Assembly: GCA_026182355.1 (NCBI GenBank) | Contig: JAPFBL010001617.1 | Span: 5,563,001-5,627,000 of the forward strand | DNA: 64,000 nt | DNA from: Hermatobates lingyangjiaoensis | Taxonomy: Eukaryota > Arthropoda > Insecta > Hemiptera > Hermatobatidae | Direction of reading: 5' to 3' | Notes under the pieces: generated by a model | What the model was told of the DNA's origin: nothing | What the model saw: the letters and a program-made list of their open reading frames with translations, nothing else | Databases searched by the model: none | Made by a program: the position numbers and the translations under genes | Shown: in pieces, positions 13,001 through 27,194 of the stretch | How the letters are laid out: every line of letters starts with the position of its first letter | Position numbering within the stretch: position 1 is the stretch's first letter

Positions 13001-16000
13001 CGTTAATGTTCTCAAGAACTGGATTCTGGAAAGGCATCTACTTCTACATTTTCTTTTCCAAGACTGTAGATGTTTTATTGTGATAAATAATATACAAGAC
13101 ATCCAAGTTCTTCATCTAGTCTTGCCTTAACTTTAAGGTTCTTTTAATACTGCTCCAAATCCTTGTTACTTTCTTCCATGTTGATATAGATAAGTTTTCA
13201 AAACAGGTATATTTGTAATATGGGGACTAGAAAAAAGACATGTTTTTACAGTATGAAATGATTTTTCACATGTAAAGACATGACCTAAACACTAAACAGA
13301 GTGTTTTCCAAACTACATTTGTCCATTTTGAGTTTTAAACCTTCTTCTTGAATAGTACACACTATTAGATCTATATATTTTTAAACGGTCTTGAAATATT
13401 TCGGAAAATATGAGAATATTGTCAATATATCAAACGCTAAAACCTGTAAGCGTATATTTATGTAATATATTTCTTAATGTACACTGGAAAATTGCAGGCA
13501 ATGTCTTCAGTCCTAACGATTCTTCAGTCCAAAAACAAACGAGCAAAAATTTTATTCATCTTTTTCTTCTTTTTTTATTGGAATGAACCAAAAAGCAAAG
13601 TTTATGCAGAGAACTTTGTACCAATCACAATTCCCTACTTTTACCATCACATCCTCTATTCTTAAAAATTGTTGGGGTACAGGGATTATTTAAATAAATA
13701 ATATATATATATATATAATTTTCCATCATTTTATCATGATTTATTCATTAATTTAATTCTCGAAAGTCAATACAGGGTTGAGATTTTTTATGTTCTTCAC
13801 GTTTGTATACAAGAGTGACTGAGAATGAGAAAGGTAAACTCCTCAACTATACCTTTACCTGGTAGTTTTGCAATTTGTGATCTATTTAATTTTTGTCTAG
13901 AATAGATAGAACATCTACGGTTTTTTGATAATAGATATTTATCTTCTGAAATTTTGTTCGAGACCTATGTTTGTTTTGTTTTTTCTACATCTTGTTTTAT
14001 ACAAATATTGATTTATATCTATTAATCAATTGAGTTATACTTACTTATCAACTGAATTATATCAAGGTAATGTATATTTTTTTATTGGATTATAGGGTTA
14101 ACAAGAGATTTTTTTCACCGACATATTGTTTCATTGTAATTGTCGACAACAGCTTCTTAATATTTTTTATTATCAATCTTCTGTAAAATGATCAATTTTC
14201 ATGGTATAACAATTTGAATTTTTTTTCATCTAATCAAAGAAGTAAATCGTAGGAAAAAATCTGGAGTGGCCTACACTCAACTTTACTATAAGTATCTTAA
14301 TATCAAATTTCTTGAGTATATAATATATAACGTCTCATTAAAGCATAATGTAAACATCTAAATGGGATATGATTATTAGTCTTTCATTCCTGAGGTAGTA
14401 CTGATAGTGATTGAAGGACATATCAATGTATAAGCTTATTTTTGTTCATCACACAGCTGATGCAAATAATTTCATTTAGTATAACTACAGCAGTAATAAC
14501 ATTTTTGAAAAACCAAAGTGAACATTTCTTGATACGAAATATTCTCCTACAAGAGAACATGGCTTTTGTTCAAATAGCCAGTGGATTTCTTACATCGTTT
14601 ACTTGATACTTGACATCCTTCTACATTCAATATTAAAGTAAAATTTTCAAATTTAAAACAGGAAAATACCCTTTTTTTCTCTGAAAAAAATCATAAATAG
14701 CGAAGAAAATGTTGTTTTAAGATGATTTATAATTAAAGATGTACGATAATTACATTTATTAATCTCTAAACGAAAGATTTCAATTTTGAATTATCTTTTA
14801 CATTTTTGGTTTTTTACAGAATTATTATACTGGAAATTTTATGGCTTCTTAATATTTAAAAAGATCATTTTCCTTCCTCTTTGTCAAATAGGACATTATG
14901 TGGAGAATAAGTTGAGATATTTTTTTTCAAAATTACATTCGCTAAAGGGGCGTTACAGTACGATTTCTGTTTTTAGAAAATGTTTTTTTGACGCTAAACG
15001 GCTCATTAAAAAATGATGAAAATTTGACCAAAAATGGAACGAAAAATTAGCAATTCATAAAAAAAAATCATGAAGTTTCAATTACGGGAAAGAGCAATAA
15101 CGCTATAAAAACTGTTTGTTTATCCTAGAGTAAGAGATCACCTGCTTTACTTGTCGATTTTTTTATATTGTTTACATTGACTTAGACATTTTTTGAGCGA
15201 ATCCACTGAGATAAAATTGATATTTATAAAGGAATAATTTAAATTGTTTATTGACTTATATGAGATGTAAGAGGAATAATATTGTGCAGGAAAATAATAA
15301 CACTCACTGTGAAAAAATTCGTATATATGTTATTTGACAAAGGGGAAGGAAAATGATCTTATTAAATACTGAGAAGCCATAAAATTTCCAGTATAATAAT
15401 TCTGTTAAAAACCAAAAATGTAAAAGATAATTCAAAATTGAAATCTTTCGTTTAGAGATTAATAAATGTAATTATCGTACATCTTTAATTAACAAATCAC
15501 CTTAAAACAACATTTTTTCTTCGATGTTTATAATGTTTTTCAGAGAAAATAAGGGTATTTTCCTGTTTTAAATTTGAAAATTTTACTTTAATATTCAATG
15601 TAGAAGGATGTCAAGTAAACGATGTAAGAAATCTACTGGCTATTTGAACAATAGCCATGTTCTCTTGTAGGATAATATTTCGTTTCAAGAAATGTTCACA
15701 TTGGTTTTTCAAAAATGTTATTACTGCTGTAGTTATACTAATGAAATTATTTGCTAATAATAAATTATTTGTGATGTACAAAAATAAGCTTATAAATTGA
15801 TATGCCCTTCAATCACTATCTGTACTACCTCACGAATGCAATGCTAATAATTATATCCCATTTAGGTATATATGTTATGCTTAAATGAGACGTTATGTTT
15901 TATATACTCAAGAAATTTGACATTAAGTTACTTATAGTAAAGTAGAGTGTAGGCCATTCCAGATTTTTTTTTATTGGTAATAAATAGCATTCACTGCAAT

Positions 16001-19000
16001 CAATTAGTGGACACTCACTCGTCAAATTTCGAAATTTTTTTAAGGATCAAGTTTTACACTAATATACTATATGTCGTGATTTAAATATGTATGACTTATT
16101 CTTTCATTAAATTTAGTTATGTTAAAATTCTATTTGTTTTTATAAATTTCTGATAGGTGGTAACCGGTTTTCCCAACGCTGAATATTTATTGCAAGGTTT
16201 ATTATTCCTCTTTTCATAATTATTCGTGTCAGTTAATGGAGGTTTATGTATGTAGGCTCTTCTTTTTGTTATTTTTTTGTAGACGAGTTATTTTTGTTTG
16301 TTGCTCATAAGTTATTCTGTTGTTCTAGTTTCCTCTTTATTCGAGTATAAACAGGTAATCGCACCACAATATGTATACTGCTGTACTATTAAAGTATTTT
16401 GCACTGTTTTCTAAAAACAATCGTAATCATTGATTTTTTTCGCATCGAAGTGTATTTGAAACCAATAATATCTTTTACAAAGTTCTTTTAAGTTTTGGTT
16501 TCTTACTGAATATGAAACAAACAATTTGTTGTTCAATTTCACTTAAAGATAGCTTTTATCTTTTGTAGCAATTTGTACGAGGGCGGTTTGATTAGTCCGT
16601 GACTTTTTGAATAAAACAATTTTTTTTCGGCAAAGAAACATTTTATTTTTCTATATAGTCACATTTTAGCTCGATACATTTAGTCCAGCGTTTTTCTATT
16701 TTTTTCCCCTCCAAATAATACGTTTTCTCAAAGCTCTCAAAATACGCGTTTGTTTCGGTAATGACTAGTTCATTTGACTCAAATCTCTTACCGCCCAGCC
16801 ATTTCTTTAGGTTTCGAAACAGAAAATAGTCGCAGGGGGCTAAATCAGGAGAATATGCTGGATGGGGCAGCAGTTCGTATCCCACCCAATTCGTGGATTT
16901 TGGCCATCGTGACTAGACAAGTGTGCAAACGTGCATTGTCTTGATGGAACAGCACTTTCTTCTTTGCCAAATGCGGCCGTTTTTGCTTCAAATCAACATC
17001 GAATCTGTTCAAAAGCTTTGAATAATATTTGCCGGTGATCGTTTTACCTTTCTCGAGGTAATCGATGTGAATGACACCACGTGCATCCCAAAAAACTGTG
17101 GCCATGACCTTGTTGGCTGACAGAGTCTGGCTTTCTTTGGTCCACGTTCGCCCACAGCAACCCACTGTTTCGATTGTTCCTTGGTCTCTAGGGTGTTGTG
17201 ATGGATCCATGTTTCGTCCACAGTAACAAAACGGCGCAAAAATTCGTCCGGATTACCGCTGAACATTGCTAAACACTCTTTGAAGTGGTCACGATTGCGT
17301 TTATGGTCAAGTGTGAGCAATCGCGGCACCCATCTCGCGGAGAGTTTTTTCATGTCCAAATATTCGTGCAAAATATGATGTACCCGTTCAGTTGAGATGC
17401 CTGCAGCATGAGCCAACTCTCGCACTTTCATTCTCCGATCATCCAATAACATTTAATGGATTTTATCGATGATTTCCGGCGTGATCACTTCTTTTGGTCG
17501 ATCTGAACGTTCGGCGTCACTAGTGCTGGTACGACCACAACGGAACTCTGTAAACCACTTCTTAACCATTGAAATTGATGGTGTCGAGTCCCCGTAGTAT
17601 TTATCAAGTCTTTCCTTAGTTTCAGTGATGGATTTTTTATGTAAAAAGTAATGCTTAATCAGACAACGAAATTCACTTTTTTCCATTTTCATAAAAATAC
17701 ACGAGGTTGTCTGCTTTGAATGACTATGAAACACCGACTGCACGTGGTAGCTGGCTCATAATTAGATAGTTGTCCACTAATAGATTACAGATGACGGTAG
17801 CGCTGTTGCATTTGGAGTACTGCGTGGGAAATGCAAAAAGTCACTGACTTATCAATCTGCCCTTGTAATTTCAGTACTCGAATTTTCTTTTGTAATTCTT
17901 ATTCAGTTATTGAACTATTCATTCACAACTGTTTTGTGTTCTTTTTCTTCTAAAAAGAAATTCTTACACACAAAGTTTCCATCAGCATATCTGTAGATGT
18001 TACAATCTCTTCTGTCAAGGTTACTGTAAGGTTTTTATACTGATCTGCTTTTATCATATTTATAGATACATCTTTTACTGTACTTGAAAAAACCCTTCAT
18101 GATGAGTCTTATCCTGGTATGAGGCAGGAAATATATGTATAGATTATTTTTGTACCAAACGTACTAAGTATCAAACTTGTCATGACAACTGTTTTTCCCA
18201 AGACCAATTGGTTTCTTTTAATTATTGAATTACCTTCGTATGTTACTGACATTTAAAAAACATATCAGGTATTTAAACCTTAATAAATCAATTAAATTTT
18301 TTTTAATAAAAGTTGTCTTTAATAGGAAACGTCATGAGTATATAGATTAAAAAAGTTATTATTTCTAGATAGTACATTCACTAGCTGGACTATTGTATTT
18401 GAGGCGACGGTAGGAAGGTTTGCTTACACACATCCAGTATTCAGTGAAGGATGAAACTTTCAGATTTATAATATATATGTCTTTTAGGAGGACTATAAGG
18501 TTAAAAGTTTTAATTCTCCCTTTGAAGTATCGTAAGAAGGCTATTTATTAAATTTTACTGTGTAGATTATATCTCTTTTTGTAAACCTGTGTTTCTTTAG
18601 ATGAGAAGACATTCTTCAATAAAGAATCGTAATATGGAGCATACTCAGTTTGAAAATTGGTCCAGTCACAAAGCATTCATGAATGCATTTTATGCATAAA
18701 TCTGGTCAAAACAGCCCTTTTACACAAACAACTTAAGAAGTTTTTACAAGAAACAGAGTGAAGTATGGAGATTGCTATTATACAACCATGTGAGGTGGTT
18801 GATTGCAGGAAAGTGCATAGAACGATTGTTTGCTATCAAAAATGGAATCCTTGTACTACTCTATGAATATGAACCATCTAACACCTCTGAACATTAGAAG
18901 AAGTTGGAATAGCCAGAAGTTTTGGTTCAATTAGCTTTTTTAACAGATTTGACCATAATCTTAATATTTTGAACTCAAGTTTTCAAGGAGAAAACGAAAC

Positions 19001-22000
19001 AAGATCAGTTCGGCTGGCATCATCAATAAGTTTCGCAATACCAGTGTTCAAACATACTTTGGAAAACAAAAATGTAACAATTTCACAGATAACTTTGAAT
19101 AGTTAACGAATTCAGAGATAATTTTTCAAACTTCAATTCCCATATCCAACTTAATTGATGAGTGAAATACTAGATTTGAAGAAATTATAAGTCTAAAAAA
19201 TAGTCATCTATAACCGATAGCTATAATAGCTATAACCGAAGACCAACAGTTTGAATTATGTGATGTGTCTGCATTGAACAATATTATAATGAATTAAATT
19301 AATTAGTATAATTAAAAATTATATGTATTCATTATTAACCATTAATTGTTATATTAACTTATTAATTATCAACTATATTAATTATATCTTCATTTTAATT
19401 CCTTTAACAATGTATTATTTAAAAAAAGAACATTTTAAACATGTTTTTTCAGTGAAAGTTTTTTTGTAGACTTAAAATGAAGACCAACGCGAGTCCGGAA
19501 AATTTTGTGAAGAAAGTTCGCTGCTCGGAATTTTCGCCGCGGAACAGAAAAGTGGTGAAGTTAGAAATTCATTCTAAAATATTTTGTCGCAAATTGTTGG
19601 CAAAATTGGCATATCAGTTGTCTGGTTGTTTGATAGCCTTGTTTATTTTCACTTGTCATGAAGCACATGGTATTGTTAAACTTTTATTCTCAGACTTTAC
19701 CTTTATAATGATTTATACAGTGAAAAGTAGTAGAGGTGGTGCAAAACTTGTGGATGATAGTAACTTCTTATATAGATGTGAAAAAAAAATATGGAGAACA
19801 AACCATTGGAAATGTGAAGTTAAAGAGTGCAAAGCAAAAGTGCATACCACTCAGAAAGATGATACTTTGTCAATTTGTGCAGTATCCGGAGATCGTTGTT
19901 GTCCTTCAAATCCCGTAAAGCCAATTATTTGTAAAGCAAAATACGAATTGAAAAACCAGCATTAACTTCTCAAGGCAGTGTTCGTATGTTGATTGCTGAG
20001 ACATCAGAAAATATCGACAATAATGCGTTATCGCATATGCCGTCTTTACCGAGCATGTGTCGCAATATTAGAAACTGGAGACAGTTAAATAGCCAAGCAC
20101 CTCCTATTCCAGCTGAAAGCAGTGATTACGTAATTCCAGATGAATATCAGGTCATTGAAAACGGTGAGCAATTTCTGGTATATGCCAGTGGTGTAGATGA
20201 TCAAGATAGAATTTTAGTAATTGCAACACAATCAGGATTAGAGGATCTCATGCGTAATGGAGATTGAGCTTGCGATGGAACTTTTAAATTCGCCTCGGGT
20301 ATATATTATCAGTTATTTACTGTGCGTATTGTCATTAGGAAGTTAAGCATTCCATGTGTATTTCTGTTGCTTCCCAATAAGTCCGAAGGAGCGTACTACA
20401 GGCTTTTTAGTGCTTTAAAAAACTTACGGCCAACATTTGAGCCTGGAACCTTAATGATTAATTTCGAAAAATCCACTTTCAATGCCTTTTCATGCATATA
20501 CTCAACAACTAATATAACTGGTTTTTGTTTCACTAGCAAAAAGTTATTATCGTCAAGTAGTAAACGTTGCTTCAAAATTGCGTTATGAAACAGATTCTGA
20601 ATTTAATACAGAAGTCAAATGCTTTACAGCATTAGCATTTCTTCCTGTGTGCGATTTCAGTAATGATTTCTTGAGCTGACTAACGTTGAAGATTTACCTC
20701 AAGAAATAGTAGCGTACTTTGAAACATTTTATATGGGAGGATTACATGGTCGGGGTGCACAGAGACGAATACAGTCAACCTTTCCATTACAGTTGTGGAA
20801 TTTATATGAAAGGACAATAAACAAAACATCAGAACTAACAGCAGTGTTGAAGGCTACCACAATTCACTGCAAAGTCATTTACTAATATACACCCGATATC
20901 TGGAAGTTGATTAATTATTTAAAAAAAGAGGAAGTGTTGGCAAGAAAGAAGAATGTGATATTGATCGTGGACATGAAATTAATAGAAAAGAAAATATTGC
21001 GACATTTTTTATCACAATCACAACGTAAAACAGCTTATTTGCGTAGCATTGCTTATAACCTGCATACGTTTTAAATAAACCTTTATGTCCATTACATGTA
21101 CGTTTCTGTTGTTTTACAACAGTGTATTATTATGTGTACTTCCATTATTATTATTATTATTATTAGGTGTAATAGTTATCGATGATGGTTTGCTTACACT
21201 TTACTAAGCTTTATATGATCTTAAATGGCAAGTTTTGTTTTATGAAATGCAATTGCGAATGTGCTGCTCTAACACTGTTCTTTTAGTTTATAATATATTT
21301 AACTTTGAAATCACAAATATTGCTATATATTTTTAACAATTTTATGTTTACATATCCTTTTTTTTCTCCCAGGAAGGTAGTCGGAAAATGTCATTACCAC
21401 AATATCTTTGGAACTAGGGACACCCAAGTTTATGTTTCTCTATGTTCATCTTTTACCTAAATGTTTTTTTACCCTTTGTAGCGAAAATTCTTTCGGCCAA
21501 CTTTCCTTCGGTGAATTTTCTTACGGCGAAAATTTCTAGAACCGACCAACCACCTGACCTTTTGTGATGACATAATCGTAATCGATATTTGTAAATAAGC
21601 TTCTGTATTCCTGAAGCACAGTTGTATGGCCAATGTGGGTCTCGCTCCAGGGGTTGATCGTATGTAGTCTTATGGCAGAGTTAACAGCCAACTGCTCCCC
21701 ATATAGGTCCAGTCGTGTTAGGTTCAAAATAATATCCAGTGCCTTTGTTGGGGTGGTTTTGAGACAGCCAGTTATATATACTTCTGTAAGGCTTTCCACC
21801 ATACAAAAACAAGATAGGTCTAACGACTGCCTTATACATCCAGTAAACTATCCTAGGATTTATTCCCAATCTCTTACCCACAGCCCTCCCACATGAGTAA
21901 AGAGTGTGAATAGCCTTCGTGGAGCGTTCCATAATATTGGGCCTCCAGTCAAGCTTCTTATCCGGTATTAACCCTAGATACTTAGCCTGGTACGAAAGGC

Positions 22001-25000
22001 TCAACTGGATCCCATTCAAGGAAGGCATAGCAAAAGGAGGAATAACTTTCCTCCTGGTAAAGAGGACGACTTTAATCTTTTCTAGATTAACTCTTAGTCC
22101 ATGATCCGTACACCACCTTTCAGTTTTAGATAAATATCTCTGCATTAGATCCGAGATGGTATCTATAAACTTCCCTGAAACAGCTAGCGCTAAGTCATCC
22201 CCATAAGCAGTCACACTGCACCCTATTCCATTAGATCTAGAAGCAGCCCATTCAGGGTAATGTTCCACAGGAGAGGTGAAAGTACACCACCTTGTGGCGT
22301 ACCTCTCACCGGAGTTCTCCTGATTGTGGAACCCCCCATAGACGAGCTGATTCTTCTGTAGCATAGAAGTTACTCCTGGAGCTCTCACGGACGAACAACC
22401 GACTCAAACCTGATATTATTAAAGGCTCCCTCTATATCAAGAAATGAAACCGTAGTATTTGTATTCTACAAATACCGTAGTATTATGCTCTCTCTCTCTC
22501 TCTCCACCTCTCCTCCCTTTCACCCCCCCCCCCCCTTTGTGTTGTTTATGTTACTCTTTTTTTCTCTCTGGTTCGATTGTCGAGTTGATACTCATCAGCC
22601 CGTCATCTTTTCACTCTCTCCCTCACTTTTAGCCCTTTCTCTATGATTTATCACATTTTTCTCTTGTATTCCAGCGACTTCTCGATCTTGGATACAAGGG
22701 TATGTAGTGCAGTTTCAGTAGACATACCTTTACTGTATGCGTGTTGTGTCAGACCATCGTGTAACATAATGATGCATCCGAATCTGTACCTCTATTAGCC
22801 TCTCCAACGTCTTCAGAAGGAAGGATTACAGACTTATTGGTCTAAATCCTTTGCTTCTGAGTGGAGTATTCTTCCTCCCTTAGGGATAAAGATTACCCTA
22901 ACTACCCTCCAGGAAAGAGGAACATAAGATAGATGTAAGCAGGATTCAAAGATGACCTCCAAGCACGGAAGAATCGTCTCTGAAGCCTCCTGAAGTTCTG
23001 CGGGTATGATATCATCAGGTCCTGGTGATTTGAATCTTTTGAACCCAGAGATGGCCCACATTAGGCGATCCCTTCACACCATACTACGTTTAATATTATA
23101 TTTCTTATCAGAAGGTGGATTCGCCCCCCATATCCACCTCACAACCAGGGAAATATGCTTCCATTAATAGCTCCAGTGATTCAGCACTCGAATTTGTCCA
23201 GCTACCATCCTGCCTACAAATGTATTCAGGCATAGCTGGATCCATAGCTAGGATTTTGCGAAGATGGTTTCCCTCTGAGACCTCTTCTATTCTGAAACAG
23301 AACCTTCTCCAAAAACCCTCCCTCTTCGCAATCCTGACCTTCTTCTTAAATATCCGAAGGATGCTCTTATATTCATTCCATTGGCCTGAAACCTTGGCCT
23401 GGTTGAATAGCCGGTGACATGCTTTCCTTAATATCCTGATTTCAGACGTCCACCACGGAGGTGTGAGTTTCCCCCTGACCCTATGCATAGGACAGGAAGC
23501 TTTAGACGCTTGATTGCAGGCAGTTGTCAACCGCTCCAGAGCAGCGTCCAGTTCCACTGTGTCCTTTGGCTTAGAGACAGGATCCACTAAAATTGTGACT
23601 TCTGTCACTATATAGAGTTTCTCTATATATTTTCCAGTCGGTATCCCTTCTGTTCCAGTACGTACGATAGCTCGGTCTGTCCATCTTCAGACCAAACTCT
23701 ATGTACTGGTGATCCGAGAAGGATGGATCCTTCATTAGCTCGACCGCAGATTGGTTAACTAAAGTTATATTTAGAACCTCCCGTCTATTGACAGTAATAA
23801 AAGTGGGGGTGTGGACCCTATTGCAAATCTTAATATTATTACAAATTATATAATCAAAGAGCGACTCACCTCTTTTGTTGATGTTGCTAGTGCTCCATGC
23901 TGTATTCGATGAGCATTAGCATCGGCCCCAATGATCAAAGGAACTCCCAGCCTCTGCGCCTTCTCGACCACTGTGCATACAGTAGTAGGAGGAAGTGACT
24001 CATTGCCACCATGAGTAGCTATCAGCCAGATTGTCCGGTCTCGAGGCTCCACAGTGACTGTAACTGCTTCACTCTCGTCTGACAGAGTGAGGCAGTTTGG
24101 AACCCTACTCTTGCCCAGGGGTCATCACAAGGAGGTGAGAGGCTATAAGGGGTGCAACATGACTCCTATGACCCCCGATGTGCAAGCTAACATGTTTCTA
24201 ATAACCAGGGAAGAACAGACTCATAATTTTTTTTAAATTGCTCTCTAAAGGGGAATTAGCGAAATTAGGACTGAAAATGTTATCAATATTCGGAGGTGAA
24301 CATTAATTTCAACGTACTTATGTGAGAGTGGGTTTTAATTGTCTTTGTAATGTTTTAATTTAACCTGTCTAATGTGTATTTCCTTCATCTCATGAGGATG
24401 GCTACAAAAGAACTGGTGTGGATATTCCTTCGTTGGTGGATGCAGTTGATCACTAAATAAAAATTTTGATTGTCATTGCAATGTTTGTATCGATTGATAA
24501 ATAATGAAAATCTTCACATTTTTCTTATTTATGTAAAATAAATACATCGGGTTAATATAAAGAAATATTACTATTGTTGTTTTTTAAATAACTTTACCTT
24601 ACACACCAACCTTAGTGTACTTTAAAATTTAAAGCATATAATTATTATATGGCCCGGAACCCACCCCGTTCAAGTTTTTAATTTTTGCCAATGAGGCTTT
24701 GTAAGATGGATAACCCTGACATAGATGGTCCATTTAATTCTTTTCCAGCCTATGTGAAGTATACTCATTTCTTAATTTTGTAGTGTACCATTTGTTATCA
24801 TTTTTATAATGTCATTGGGAAGTAGTCTTAATACTTTTCATTAGTACTTCAATACTTTCTTTTCTAAAAAGTGAATTAGTGTATTGAAGTTGGTAATTTG
24901 TGACAGAAGTTGCTAAAAGTGGATAATTATGAGGATTTGAGTTACAAAGTGATATAAATGATGACCCCTGAATTGGTACTAAGCAGTTTCAATTCAGAGA

Positions 25001-26600
25001 TCATCTTTTACTAATATTAAGGATGTGTTAGTTTATACTTCCTTCACATTAAGTTTTTCCGACTATCGCCAAAGATGTTGAAGCATTGTTCTAGGAATTA
25101 AGTTTTTTTTTTTTATTTCTGACAGTTCCCGGTGATTTTATTCCTGTTAATTCCAAATGAAAAGAAAAATGGTTTAATTATAGTGTTTCGCTTATTTTTT
25201 TTATAGACTCAGACGAGTAGTGTTCAGGATAGCACAGAGATGGATAACAGTAGTCCTCCAACACACTCTAATAATTGTACACCCACCAATTGCTCTTGTC
25301 ATGAACCAGAATTTCCTGTTACCAAACTAGCTACTCTGGATGAAAAGATATCAAATCCTCGATGGGTGGTTCCAGTACTACCTGAACAAGAACTCGAATC
25401 TTTGATTATCGCGGCCACCAATCTGGCTAAAACTGGTATGGAATGTAATATATATAATACTCTTATATATTAACAAATTGATATTATTATCAGTGTAGCG
25501 TTAATAAATTTAGTAATCATCTAGGATTTCTAATAATTAGCTACATTTAAATCAACCATTTCGTTACTACTGTTTAGTTGACTTCGATTATGGTTTAACG
25601 TTTTTAATAACCCTTCTGATGTCCATATTATTTATTTTGGAATATATGTTTATGGTTATATGTAGCTTGTAGAATGGAATCTTCATTTAATTTCTTTAAC
25701 AACGTATAAAAAAAACAAAATGTTGAAAATATTTTATCAGTAAAATATACGGGACGGTATTTTTTTACACACTCGAGGATTATAATGCATTCATAAATAT
25801 TTTTAAAGTTAAATTACTTCAGTTGTATTTATTGATATTCATGGTATATAGAACTAATTCTTTTTTTGGTTAATTATTAAATTCTTATAAGTTAAAGTAT
25901 TAGAAAGTTATATTCTACATTTGAATTATATTCTTTTCAGGTGATGACACTAGATCAGAAGCTTGTCAACGATTTTTTCGAGAAGGCCTTACTATATCGT
26001 TTACAAAAATTTTAACGGATGAAGCGGTTAGTTCTTGGAAAAGTAATATTCACAGTTGTATTCATCAAAACTGTTTAAGGCTTGTTGAACTCTGTGTTGT
26101 GAAATTACCACATGATTGGTTTCCTCTCTTAGACCTTTTAGCCATGGTATTCAGTCCTAACAACAGGTATATTAGTTCATTACTTTATTGGTGATTAGTA
26201 TTATTCTATTAATGGTGTATAAATTATGTTTGTTTAAAAGAAACTGAATTTCTTAGAAATTACCGTTATCAAGTAGAATGTTTTCCATTAATTACATCTG
26301 AATAAAAAAAATCAGGATTTGACAATCGAAGAGTGAGTGCACTATTTCACACACTGTATAATGATGAAAGTAGCTAATAGAGGTTATGATCCAGTTGAAT
26401 GGGGATCAATGATCAAACCACAATATTAAATGGGAAAACAAGACTAAGATCTTTTCAACCGTAACAAGCGGTCTTCGTCAGAGTCAAAAACCCAACTGAC
26501 TGTCAACAACTGTTGTTGGGTTTTTGACTCTGACGAATACCGCTTGTTACGGTTGGAAGATCTTAGTCTTGTTTTCCCTTTCATATTGTGGTTTGATCAT

Positions 26601-26651
<51 letters not shown>

Positions 26652-26870
26652 TACCGCCCTGTCTTCCTGCGGGACTCTTCGCTCTTCGCACCTCCTGATA
26701 ACGACGATAGTCGAAATATCGATGTGAGTTATGTCTGTGTGTTTCTTTCGTTTTGAATTTATTATATATATATATATACACTTTAACACATAGAAAAGAA
26801 CACAGAAAGACACTACAGAACTCACTTCGATATTTCGACATCCGTCGTCATCGGGAAGAAGTGCGAAGTA

Positions 26871-26904
<34 letters not shown>

Positions 26905-27155
26905 TATAAACAGGCAGAAGATCCTCTTTCAAACAGGTGTCATTAAAATTAACCGCAGTCTCGGCATTCACGATATTAAGACTGAGAGATTCGATCCTAC
27001 GGACTAACCTCCTGCTAACAGGGTTCAACTGGAAAAGGAGTTGGCTAAGTGACATGTTAAATAAAATCGATGAGATAGTCAATGGTATTAATAGATTAAA
27101 AGAATTAGTAAAGGTTAATATAAAAGATAAAAGGTCAATAAAGAAAAAGAAACAA

Positions 27156-27194
<39 letters not shown>

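Larger units (their letters stand above)
21546..24236 (-). mobile_element. Non-LTR retrotransposon copy A (R1/LOA-like), 5'-truncated
   Basis: A single minus-strand element encoding endonuclease then RT, with stops and shifts. A related but more decayed copy lies at 32045-33300. ORF1 is absent. The 3' part stops at the MULE right end. Confidence 0.8.
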
